Source of the DNA: Streptomyces sp. NBS 14/10
GTDB lineage: Bacteria; Actinomycetota; Actinomycetes; Streptomycetales; Streptomycetaceae
Assembly: GCF_002224125.1 (NCBI RefSeq)
Contig: NZ_NCSM01000057.1
Coordinates: 244,856-308,855 of the forward strand
Direction: 5' to 3'
Length of the DNA stretch: 64,000 nt
In this document: positions 14,479-22,429 of the stretch, in pieces
Layout: each line of letters begins with the position of its first letter
Position numbering within the stretch: the first letter of the stretch is position 1
The notes under the pieces: generated by a model
The model's database searches: none
What the model was told of the DNA's origin: nothing
Seen by the model: the letters and a program-made list of their open reading frames with translations, nothing else
Translations under genes and position numbers: made by a program

Positions 14479-16062
14479 TCAGCGCGGCAGCAGCGGCCAC
14501 TGCTCCGACAGCCGCTTTGCGGCCTCGGTGACCGCGGAGTCCGCGGACTGCCCCGCGAGGCCGTCCAGATAGGCGTGGGCCGCGGCCTCGTACAGGGCGT
14601 CGACGGCGTACAGACGCGCCTCATGGGCCGTCCGGCGGGCTCCGGCGCGGGCGTCCAGGGTGGCCTCGGCCTCCTTGGCGCGCTCGACACCGGCGGTGTC
14701 CGCCTCGGTCTGCTGCTCCAGCTCCCGCAGCTGCTCGGCGGTGGTGCGGTACGCCGCGAGATACGGGTGCTCCTCGCCGAGCCCGAGCAGGAAGGCGATG
14801 CCTCCGGAGAGCAGCAGCAGCGCGACGAACATCAAGGAGACGCTGTGCGGGTCCAGATTCAGGGACTCGATGAGGCTCGGCTGATTGCTGATGCTGTCCC
14901 TGACGTCCTGGGGCACATCGGTCGGCAGTTCCAGCGGGGGCTCTTCCTGGAACGCCACCTTGGCCCGCAGATCGCCCAGCGCCCAGGCCCCGTACGCCCA
15001 TACGCCGATCAGCGCGAGGGCGGGCACGGCCGACAGCCGGACCGCGCCGGTGACGGAGCGGCGCCGCAGGATCCGGCCGCCGATGTGCGGGGCGAGGATC
15101 ATCGCCACGGCGACGGCCACGGTGAGGCTGACGGAGAGCAGATTGGCGAAGGCCCCGACGCCGTGCAGATTCTCGAACACGGTGTAGTAGACGGGGAACT
15201 CGACCGCGATCAGCAGCCCCAGCACCCCGGCCTTGACCCAGCGGGACATACCGGGGCGGGCCGCCGCGCCCTCCCACGCCGCCCTGTTGGACAGGGCCCG
15301 GTCGCGGTCGAACGCGTCGGCCTCATCCTCCGCCGCCGCCGGGTCGCGCTCCGATATTGCCTGCCAGCGGGCGTGGTCCCGGGCCGTCTCCGGCTCGTCG
15401 TCGCGGTGCTGGGCGGCGGCTCGGCGGTCGGCGGCGGGGCCGTTCGTGTTCTGACCGGCGTCGGTGCCGTCGGTGCCGTCGGACCAGTCCGGGGGCATAC
15501 GGTTGCGCAGCCAGCGCCGTTCGAAGCTGCCCCGTACGGTGTCGCGGAAGGTCTGCCACCGGTCGGCCCGCCGCGCCAGCCGGTCCAGCTGCGCGGTGGT
15601 GACCATCTGCTGCCGCTCCAGGACGGTGCGCCGCCGGTTCGCCCGCTCCAGCCGCTCACCCGCGGCGGTGGCCGCCGCCCGCACCCGGCCGGCCTCCAGC
15701 GCGCCGTCCTCCTCGGCCCGCGCCGACTCCTCGGTGAGCCGGTGCTTGACGCCGTCGCGCAGGCTGGCCAGTTCGGCGAAGTACGGGATCCGGTCGGGGC
15801 TCGCCAGCACCCAGGGGTCGTAGACCTGCCCGGCCCCGGCCGCCGCGCCGTGCTTACGGGCCCGGTCACGCAGCCAGGTGCTGTCACCGGCGCGGATGAG
15901 ATCCGACTCGACGGGCTCCGGCTGCGGCAGGGCCCCGTCGGGGAAGTGGCGCGCGGCGACACGGCCCCGGCGGCGCCCGCGGTCGGAGTCGGGCCTGCGG
16001 CGGCGCAGTCTCAGCCGCGGCGGCTCCTCGTCGTCGCCACTAACGGTATGTGGTGTGGACAT
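14479..16062 (-). CDS. Polytopic membrane protein with long cytoplasmic coiled coil
   Basis: 527-residue protein of no family I recognise. A basic, Arg-rich N-terminus leads into a charged helical region (about residues 100-260, with REL/RA-rich heptads). Four hydrophobic segments follow (VKAGVLGLLIAVEFPVYYTV; LLSVSLTVAVAVAMILAPHI; LSAVPALALIGVWAYGAWAL; VSLMFVALLLLSGGIAFLLG), then a second coiled-coil region. Its start overlaps the end of the vWA-like gene by 23 bp. It is probably a membrane partner of the exported vWA-like protein and the isochorismatase-fold protein. Confidence 0.75.
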   Translation of the reverse strand: MSTPHTVSGDDEEPPRLRLRRRRPDSDRGRRRGRVAARHFPDGALPQPEPVESDLIRAGDSTWLRDRARKHGAAAGAGQVYDPWVLASPDRIPYFAELASLRDGVKHRLTEESARAEEDGALEAGRVRAAATAAGERLERANRRRTVLERQQMVTTAQLDRLARRADRWQTFRDTVRGSFERRWLRNRMPPDWSDGTDGTDAGQNTNGPAADRRAAAQHRDDEPETARDHARWQAISERDPAAAEDEADAFDRDRALSNRAAWEGAAARPGMSRWVKAGVLGLLIAVEFPVYYTVFENLHGVGAFANLLSVSLTVAVAVAMILAPHIGGRILRRRSVTGAVRLSAVPALALIGVWAYGAWALGDLRAKVAFQEEPPLELPTDVPQDVRDSISNQPSLIESLNLDPHSVSLMFVALLLLSGGIAFLLGLGEEHPYLAAYRTTAEQLRELEQQTEADTAGVERAKEAEATLDARAGARRTAHEARLYAVDALYEAAAHAYLDGLAGQSADSAVTEAAKRLSEQWPLLPR

Positions 16063-16825
16063 GTGCCTTCACCCTCCCCTCCAGGAGCTCCGTCCAGAAG
16101 GAGTTGAACTGGTCGTACCGGGAGGTGTCGGTGTGGTACTTCATGCCGTAACCCACCGGATAGATATCGGCGCCGGACAGCTCCGGCTCGTGGTGGGACT
16201 TGAGGAAGGCGTCGATGGTCTTCGCGCGGCTCGCGGCGGTGGACAGGTCCTGCCGCCCCAGCCGGAAGTCCGGGTCGCCCTGGTCGAAGTCGCTCACCAC
16301 CAGCACATCGAACGAGTCGTCGTCGCCGCCGCCGGACGTTTTGGTCAGCGCGATACGCGACAGGCCGCCCAGCACATCGGAGCCCGGCTCCTCGTCCTGT
16401 GCGCAGCGCAGCAGCTTCAGCGCGCTGGACAGGGCGACCGCCCGCATGGCTTTGCGGGTCCGGTCACGGTCGGCCGTCTTCGAGGTGTCCGGGTCCAGGT
16501 CGAGCGGGCTGACCTGGCACTTGGACGCCTGGGAGACCTTGGTGATCGGGGCGAAGGACGTCTTGCGGCACTTGTTGTCCGACAGGAAGGTGTTCAGCGT
16601 CGCCTTGAGCTTGGCCTCCGCGTCGAAGCCGGTCTTGTTGGCGGCGGCCGAACCCGAGCCGTCGACCACCACACCGCAGGCCTGCGAGTAGCGCTTCGGC
16701 TCGTTGGACACCGCGTCGCAGGCGGTGGCGGCGGTCGCCGCGATGGTGAGCACCAGGGCGGCGGTCAGCGCGCGGCGGGGGGCTCGGCGGCGCGTGAGTT
16801 CGGGGGTCGGGTTGCTGACGGTCAT
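16040..16825 (-). CDS. Exported lipoprotein-like protein with vWA-type MIDAS motif
   Basis: 261-residue protein. An Arg-rich N-terminus and hydrophobic stretch end at ATAATACD, giving a possible lipidation cysteine. The mature part begins CGVVVDGSGS, whose D-G-S-G-S matches the DxSxS metal site of von Willebrand A domains. A second strand, DVLVVSDFDQGDP, fits the distal MIDAS Asp. The start is the ATG at 16825 behind GGAGGAG; a much longer upstream extension of the frame overlaps the preceding gene and is rejected. The ATGA overlap with that gene shows coupling. Likely an exported adhesion or metal-dependent binding protein of the island. Confidence 0.8.
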   Translation of the reverse strand: MTVSNPTPELTRRRAPRRALTAALVLTIAATAATACDAVSNEPKRYSQACGVVVDGSGSAAANKTGFDAEAKLKATLNTFLSDNKCRKTSFAPITKVSQASKCQVSPLDLDPDTSKTADRDRTRKAMRAVALSSALKLLRCAQDEEPGSDVLGGLSRIALTKTSGGGDDDSFDVLVVSDFDQGDPDFRLGRQDLSTAASRAKTIDAFLKSHHEPELSGADIYPVGYGMKYHTDTSRYDQFNSFWTELLEGRVKAHVHTTYR

Positions 16826-17523
16826 CGCGTACTCCTCCCGCCGACGCGGTGGGTGTTGCGGGTGCTGTGGGTGTTCTGCCGCTCGAGTATCTGGAGCGCC
16901 CGGGACGTGGCCGTCCGGGCGTCCTCGTCGTCGGCCAGCAGCCAGACGTCCGGCCGGTGCCAGGACGGGTCCAGCTCCACCCGGCCGGGCAGCCAGTCGC
17001 CGGGCGGGCGCCCGGCGAGGCGGATGAACTGGGGGTGAGTGGCGCGCACCGCGTCCCAGTAGCAGGCGAGTTGCTGGTTGGCCTGGTCGGCGACGGCCTG
17101 CGCATGGGAGCGGCAGCGGTCGACGGTGGTGCGCCACTGGCCCACCCACTGGCCGTACCGCGCGAGCGCGGCGGGCCTGGGGTCCTCGCGGACGTCGTAC
17201 TGGGTGACCACGCGCACCGACTCGGCGCGCAACTTGCTGATGAGGGCGTGTTCCTGCCCGATCATCGAGGAGCGCATCTGCTCCATGGCCCGGCGGGCGG
17301 TGGTCCGTACCTCCATGACGTACGCGGGGAGCGGCAGTTCGTCCGGGTCCGGGGGCTCGAACAGCTCCGGCGGTTCGCTTTGCCGCCCCTCGAAATACCG
17401 GACGGGGATGCGCGGCACGCCGCGCTCGCCGTCGCGCTTCCCTCGCCACTTGGCCCTGAAGCGCGCGATACGGCCGAGGTGTCCTCGTCGCACCACGCCG
17501 TTGACGCTGTCGGATCTGATCAT
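16822..17523 (-). CDS. Hypothetical soluble protein, 233 aa, first gene of minus operon
   Basis: 233-residue charged protein that I do not recognise. A basic N-terminus (GRIARFRAKWRGKRDGERG) is followed by a Pro/Glu-rich segment (EPPELFEPPDPDELPLPAYV) and a long helical region (EVRTTARRAMEQMRSSMIGQ). The ATG at 17523 follows GGGGGAGAG, better placed than the ATG at 17553. Its stop overlaps the start of the vWA-like gene. It heads the operon reading to 13039 and is divergent from the radical-SAM-type gene. Confidence 0.7.
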   Translation of the reverse strand: MIRSDSVNGVVRRGHLGRIARFRAKWRGKRDGERGVPRIPVRYFEGRQSEPPELFEPPDPDELPLPAYVMEVRTTARRAMEQMRSSMIGQEHALISKLRAESVRVVTQYDVREDPRPAALARYGQWVGQWRTTVDRCRSHAQAVADQANQQLACYWDAVRATHPQFIRLAGRPPGDWLPGRVELDPSWHRPDVWLLADDEDARTATSRALQILERQNTHSTRNTHRVGGRSTR

Positions 17524-17860
17524 GGATTTCTCTCCCCCGATTTCCCTCGGCATGGAATTCGGCTCCGGATGGCCGCATCACGGGAGCGGCATTCCGCTTC
17601 CCTTCCCGAAGCGGCACGGCAATCGAGCCGAATACCTGTTCAGACCGTAGCGGTCAGCTCATACCCGGGAATGCTCTCTGACCGCGCCACTCCCGAAAAC
17701 GCCCGGAAGCCGCCCGGAGAACGCCCCCTTAGTCGCCTGACGCCAAGTCATACTGGAATGGTTCCGAGGACTTCATGTCATCGATCACGGCGATCATGAA
17801 ATATCGATCATGGAATTGGGAACGGTTTTGGCCGAGCCGGACGGGAAAGGAGGCGGGCCG
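17524..17860. other. Divergent intergenic region of the island
   Basis: 337 bp between the minus operon and the 4Fe-4S gene, AT-richer than its surroundings. It contains the short palindrome GACCG-TAG-CGGTC near 17643 and three CGATCA repeats between 17781 and 17810. No gene is apparent. It should hold at least two divergent promoters, but I cannot place -10/-35 boxes with confidence. Confidence 0.5.
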
Positions 17861-18583
17861 GTGGAAAACGCCCCCATGAGCCGGGAGCCGGTGCCGGTTC
17901 CGGTGCCGCTCCGGGTCAGCCAGACACACTTCCCGGTCGAGACCCTGGGCCCGGGGCGGCGGCTGGGCATCTGGCTGCAGGGGTGCGGGCTGGCCTGCGC
18001 CGGGTGCATGTCCCGGCACACCTGGGACCCGCGGGGCGGCACCTCCCGTACGGTCGCGTCCCTGCTCGACCTGTGGCGCGCGGCGCTGGCGGATGGGGCC
18101 GACGGGCTGACCGTCAGCGGCGGCGAACCGCTCGACCAACCGGCCGGGCTGGCCGCCTTGTTGGCCGGGGCGGCGGAGGCCCGCGCGGAGGCGGTGGCGC
18201 CGGGCGGCCCGGCGTCCGGCCGCGAAGTCGACTTCCTCCTCTACACGGGATACGAGGAGGAGGAAGTGGAGCGCGACGCGGCGCGCTCCGCCGCCGTCCA
18301 CCACGCCGATGTCGTGGTGACCGGACGCTTCCGGGTGGCCGAGCCCACCGAAATGGTCTGGCGCGGCTCGGCCAACCAGCGCATGCTGCCGCGTACGGCA
18401 CTGGGGCGGGCGCGCTACCAGGCGCATCTGGCCAGGACGGCGAGCGGAACCCGTCTGCAAGTGGTCGAGGGGGAGGACGATGTGCGGCTCTACGGAGTGC
18501 CGCGACGCGGCGAACTGGCAGCGCTTGAGCGCCGGCTACGACGAGCGGGAATCCGCCTCACGGGGCCCAGCTGGCGGCCTTGA
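17861..18583 (+). CDS. 4Fe-4S radical-SAM activase-like protein (NrdG type)
   Basis: 240-residue protein. Cys42-x3-Cys46-x2-Cys49 (LQGCGLACAGCMSRHTW) is the cluster motif of radical-SAM activating enzymes, followed by VSGGEPLDQPAGLAALL, the usual GGEP element. The start is taken at GTG 17861, seven bases after AAAGGAGG; an ATG 51 bp upstream has no ribosome site. NrdG-type proteins generate glycyl radicals, but no NrdD or pyruvate-formate-lyase partner is nearby, so a dedicated role in the island is possible. It stands between the divergent membrane operon and the convergent macro-domain gene. Confidence 0.85.
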   Translation: MENAPMSREPVPVPVPLRVSQTHFPVETLGPGRRLGIWLQGCGLACAGCMSRHTWDPRGGTSRTVASLLDLWRAALADGADGLTVSGGEPLDQPAGLAALLAGAAEARAEAVAPGGPASGREVDFLLYTGYEEEEVERDAARSAAVHHADVVVTGRFRVAEPTEMVWRGSANQRMLPRTALGRARYQAHLARTASGTRLQVVEGEDDVRLYGVPRRGELAALERRLRRAGIRLTGPSWRP

Positions 18584-18656
18584 GTGGTGGTGGGGGTGGG
18601 GGTGGTCGGGACCGTCGTCGCGGTCGCGGCCGGAGCCCGCACGCTCGGCGTGGCGG

Positions 18657-19793
18657 CTACAGCGCGCCCACGGCCTCGGCTATCTCCCGGCTCCTGACCA
18701 CCAGATGTACCCGCCAGCGCGCGTCCCGGGCGAGTTCGTCGCGGATTGCCCAGCGCAGCCAGGTCGCGCTGACCGCCGGTGGCAGACCGCCGCGGCCCGC
18801 GCCCAGCAGTGGGAAGCAGATGGACGACAGGGCCGGCTGGTAGCGGTCGCGCTCCGCTCGGGCGAGGGCGAAGCAGGCGCTGACCGCGCGGGCGATGCTC
18901 TCCGGGCGTACGTGGTACGTGTCCTCCTCCGGCGTGGCCACCGCCGCGTGGTAGATCCGCCGGACGCCGCGCGCGGCGAGCGCGCCCGACGAGGTGGGCA
19001 CTACCGTGCCCGGCCGGACCGGCAGGCCGGGGCGGCCGTGGGCGCGCAGCCAGGCGGCGAGTTCGCGCGCGAGCACGTCGTCGACGATCTCCCCGGCGGG
19101 GTCGCGTACGGCGGCGGCGAGGCGCAGCGCGCCGGAGACGGTGGGGCGGAAGGTCTTCGACATCTCCAGGTAGACGTTCTCCGAGGAGACCAGCACCTCG
19201 ATGTCCCGCAGCAGTTCGATGGGCGACACATGCACGGTGAAGGTGCTACGCGCGTCCACCACCGGCACGCCGTCGACCCTCAGCGGAGGCTCCTGACCCG
19301 CCCGGCCGCCCGGTCCATCCGTTACGCCCGGTCCGGCCATCAACTCACCCAACCCGCCCGGCGGCTGTGCTCCGGAGAACACCAGCCGTTCCCGCAGTAC
19401 GGTCAGCACGGCCTCGGCCAGCTGCTCCATCACCTCCCGTTCCTGCCGCTTGCGGAACCCCTCCGTGCTGACCCCGTACACCGCGGCGGCCAGCTTGCGG
19501 CGGTCGGAGGCGGGGTCGCCGCGGCGGTCGGGGAGCAGCCCGAAGGTGTGGGCCGCGGCGCGGCCGAGCACACCGTTCTCGCCGAGCCGCCGGACGGCGT
19601 CCTTGAGCAGGGCCTCGATACCGGCCGGGGCGTCGTCGGGGCCGTCGCAGAAGCCACCCGCCACGGCCGCCGCGCGCAGCGCCGGCCGATCGGTTCTGCG
19701 CAGGTCGGCCAGGCCCGGTCTGCGGATGTCTTTCAGTTCATTCAGGAGTTGATCGTATGTGGGCAGATCTGACGGCCATGTCTCCTGACTCAT
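18657..19793 (-). CDS. Macro-domain protein with N-terminal helical region
   Basis: 378-residue protein. The C-terminal half has macro-domain hallmarks: the first strand VLVSSENVYLEMSK in place of the VNAAN core, a RRIYHAAV strand, and the phosphate-binding loop ICFPLLGAGRGGLPP. The first 140 residues are helical (YDQLLNELKDIRRPGLADLR), a style common to signalling proteins of Streptomyces conflict loci. Macro domains bind or hydrolyse ADP-ribose and its derivatives, relevant because a RES (NAD-consuming) gene lies 7 kb away. Start at ATG 19793; the frame remains open upstream but without a ribosome site. Divergent from the kinase operon. Confidence 0.78.
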   Translation of the reverse strand: MSQETWPSDLPTYDQLLNELKDIRRPGLADLRRTDRPALRAAAVAGGFCDGPDDAPAGIEALLKDAVRRLGENGVLGRAAAHTFGLLPDRRGDPASDRRKLAAAVYGVSTEGFRKRQEREVMEQLAEAVLTVLRERLVFSGAQPPGGLGELMAGPGVTDGPGGRAGQEPPLRVDGVPVVDARSTFTVHVSPIELLRDIEVLVSSENVYLEMSKTFRPTVSGALRLAAAVRDPAGEIVDDVLARELAAWLRAHGRPGLPVRPGTVVPTSSGALAARGVRRIYHAAVATPEEDTYHVRPESIARAVSACFALARAERDRYQPALSSICFPLLGAGRGGLPPAVSATWLRWAIRDELARDARWRVHLVVRSREIAEAVGAL

Positions 19794-19858
19794 GGTCACC
19801 AGGCTAGCGAGGGCCGCCGGAAGAGGAAATCGTTGTCGCCCTTTGCCGTACCCGGTAA

Positions 19859-19876
19859 TTCCCGGCCACACGGGAA
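19859..19876. promoter_or_regulatory. Palindrome in the macro/kinase divergent promoter
   Basis: TTCCCGGCCACACGGGAA, perfect 6-bp arms with a 6-bp loop, 76 bp upstream of the kinase start and 66 bp upstream of the macro gene. Possible operator. Confidence 0.4.
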
Positions 19877-19951
19877 CACATTTCCGATTTCCGGGGCCGT
19901 GAATTCCTTGATCCACAAAGACAGCGCCCGCCCACACACGAGGTGACCTAC

Positions 19952-22429
19952 ATGACCCAGCCCCTCGAGGACCCGCCCGCCACGGAATACGAAGAGCAAG
20001 AGGAACACCGCACGCTCGACGAATACCAGGAATACGGCGCCAGCCCCCCACCCACCGAACACGAAGAGCCACCACCTCCGCCACCCCCACCGACCGCCTC
20101 GCCCAACGCCGCGGCGGCCGGGGCGCTCACCGAGGACGAGCTACCCGGGGCCGGGCCCGCGCAGGTCGCGCACGGGGGACGCGATCTGCGCGGGGACACC
20201 GCCCTGCTGCCGCTCTCGCTGCGCGACCGGTTCCGGCTGCGGGCCGTGCTGCGCCGCCCCGAGCATCCGTACCAGGCGGCCGTCTACCGCGTCGAGGACG
20301 ACCGCGGCACCCACATCCTCAAGTGGTACCACCGCGGACACGGCCCGGACCGCACGGTGTGGGAGCTGCTGCGCGACCGCCCGCGCCGCCACCTCACCCA
20401 GTTCACCGAGACCGACGAAACCGGGGCGGACGGCCATCCGTACGACCTGGTCCCGTCCTACGGCGAGACCGACCTGGCGAGATACCTCAGGGACAACCCG
20501 GGCCCCGTCGACCCCGGGCTCATCCAGCGCGTCGTAGGGCAGCTGCACGAAGCCCTCACCACGCTGCACGAGCTGAACATCGTGCACCGGGACCTCAGCC
20601 CGGCCAACGTCGTGCTCGGCAGCCTCGACCCGGACGCCCCGAACGCCCCGGACCTCACCCTCGTCGACTTCGCCGTCTCCGCCTACGAGCCCGCCGAGCG
20701 CTACACCCGCAACGAGCGCTGGGTCGGCACCGCGCTCTACATGTCACCGCAGGCGTCGCTGCGCAACCAGCTCATCCACCCGCCCGCCGACTGGTGGTCG
20801 CTCGGGATGATCGTGGCCGAGATGGCCGGCGGCCGGCACCCCGTACCGTTCACCGACAACGACTTCGTACGGGAGGAGATCAGCTCCCGCGCCCCGGACC
20901 TGGCGCTGGTCACCGACGCCCGGCTGCGGCTGCTCTGCATGGGCCTGCTCACCCGCGACCCCGAGCACCGCTGGGGCACCGACGAGGTGGCGCAATGGCT
21001 GGTCGGCGGCAGGCCACCGATCGCCCCCTGGGAGGAGGGCACCGCCCCCGGTGCGTCGGACCCGGCCGAGGACCCGGGCATCGAGCCGTATCCGTTCCTC
21101 GGCGAGCAGTACACCCGGCCGAAGCAGCTGGCCAAGGCGTTCAGCGACAACTGGCGGCAGACCCAGCACACCCTGGCCCGGCGGCGCACCCGAGGGGAGT
21201 TCACCGCCTGGCTGCGCCAGTTCGAAAACACACCGGGCTTCGACGCCGACGAACTGGCCGCGCTGCTCGCCCTCCTGGAAACCGAGCCCAGGCCCGCCAC
21301 GCTGGTCCGGCTGATCTCCTGGCTCGGCCCCACCCTCGACGCCTCCTACCGCGGGTGGCCACTCGACCCCGAAGGGCTGGGCGGGTTGCTGCGGACGGCC
21401 GGGCGCGGCGACGAGTTCGCCCTCTCCCTCGTCAAGGACCTGCAGGACCACACCATCCTGCCGCTGCTGGAGCAACGGCCCGGCGGTGAAGGGCTCGCCA
21501 AGGTGCACGAGCGCTGGCTGACGGCCCGGTCCCGCTGGGAGCACACCGTCGAGCAGGTGATCACGGAGTCGCCCCTGCTGCGCGCCGCACGCGCCGAGGT
21601 ACGCGCCGCCACCCGGCTCGACCGCACCCGGCTCACCGCGCTTCTGTCGCAGGCCGCGGCCCCCGAGGCGCTGGGGCGGCAGCTCCGGGACCGGACCGCC
21701 CGCGCCCAGGCCGCGCTTGAACAGCCGGTGGCCTGGTACGACCGGCTGCTGCGCGACCCCGACGACCTGGTGCGGCTGCAGCTGGCCGAGTGGCTGGCCG
21801 GATACGCCACGCAGGAGTCGGCCGAGGCGCAGCGCCGGATCGACGAACAGCGCGCCGCCCTGCGCACCGAGCGCGACCTGGACGTGGCCACGCTGTGGGT
21901 GCGCAGACAGGAGATGCTGCCCACGCTCGGCTGGGCCCTCGGCGGCGCCATGGCCGTGGTCTGCCCCTGGATTCTCCTGATCGGTCTGGCCGACCTCGCG
22001 GGATGGGCCGCGCAGAGCACCGTACTGACGGCCTGGATGCTGGCCCTGCCGGCGGCAGCCGCCGTTCCGGCGCTGGAGCTGTGGGCGGCGTACCGCATCG
22101 GCAGCCCCTTCTACCACCCGCGCCGCTCCCTGGCCGGGCTGCTGATCCGCCGCGCGCTGCCCGCCGCCCGCTTCATACACACCCCCGGCGCCCGCTTCCC
22201 GGTCCGCGGCCTTCTGATCCTGCTGCCGCTCGGCCTGATGTGGCTCACCGTGGTCTACGCCGCCTGGGTGTGGCCGCTGGCCACCGTGGCCGCCCTCGGC
22301 TGGTGGACCTGGCACCGGCTGCGCGGCTGGCGGCGCTACGTCGCGGAGCTGCGCGGCCGTGGCAATCGGGCCTACCCCGGCCGCTGGACGACGGCGGCCA
22401 CCATGCCACGGACGGGACACCACATATGA
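19952..22429 (+). CDS. Membrane-anchored Ser/Thr protein kinase
   Basis: 825-residue kinase. An acidic, polyproline N-terminus leads to the kinase domain at about residues 85-345: Lys124 (ILKWY), catalytic loop H212-R-D214-L-S-P-A-N219, and metal-binding D239-F-A, where Ala replaces the usual DFG glycine. A helical middle of about 300 residues follows, then three or four transmembrane segments near the C-terminus (PTLGWALGGAMAVVCPWILL; LLILLPLGLMWLTVVYAAWV). The start is the ATG at 19952 behind GAGGTGA. First of four genes joined by 4-bp overlaps, ending with an FHA protein, the normal reader of phosphothreonine. It carries the octapeptide AGALTEDE (56-63), repeated in the next gene product. 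Confidence 0.9.
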   Translation: MTQPLEDPPATEYEEQEEHRTLDEYQEYGASPPPTEHEEPPPPPPPPTASPNAAAAGALTEDELPGAGPAQVAHGGRDLRGDTALLPLSLRDRFRLRAVLRRPEHPYQAAVYRVEDDRGTHILKWYHRGHGPDRTVWELLRDRPRRHLTQFTETDETGADGHPYDLVPSYGETDLARYLRDNPGPVDPGLIQRVVGQLHEALTTLHELNIVHRDLSPANVVLGSLDPDAPNAPDLTLVDFAVSAYEPAERYTRNERWVGTALYMSPQASLRNQLIHPPADWWSLGMIVAEMAGGRHPVPFTDNDFVREEISSRAPDLALVTDARLRLLCMGLLTRDPEHRWGTDEVAQWLVGGRPPIAPWEEGTAPGASDPAEDPGIEPYPFLGEQYTRPKQLAKAFSDNWRQTQHTLARRRTRGEFTAWLRQFENTPGFDADELAALLALLETEPRPATLVRLISWLGPTLDASYRGWPLDPEGLGGLLRTAGRGDEFALSLVKDLQDHTILPLLEQRPGGEGLAKVHERWLTARSRWEHTVEQVITESPLLRAARAEVRAATRLDRTRLTALLSQAAAPEALGRQLRDRTARAQAALEQPVAWYDRLLRDPDDLVRLQLAEWLAGYATQESAEAQRRIDEQRAALRTERDLDVATLWVRRQEMLPTLGWALGGAMAVVCPWILLIGLADLAGWAAQSTVLTAWMLALPAAAAVPALELWAAYRIGSPFYHPRRSLAGLLIRRALPAARFIHTPGARFPVRGLLILLPLGLMWLTVVYAAWVWPLATVAALGWWTWHRLRGWRRYVAELRGRGNRAYPGRWTTAATMPRTGHHI

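Noticed and set aside
16826..17617. Long N-terminal extension of the vWA-like gene (525-codon frame)
   Set aside because: It overlaps the 233-aa gene, which has a good ribosome site and an ATGA junction; the vWA-like signal peptide begins at 16825.
17861..18583. Anaerobic ribonucleotide reductase activase (nrdG)
   Set aside because: The cluster motif fits, but no nrdD is adjacent and the gene lies in a signalling island, so no symbol is given.
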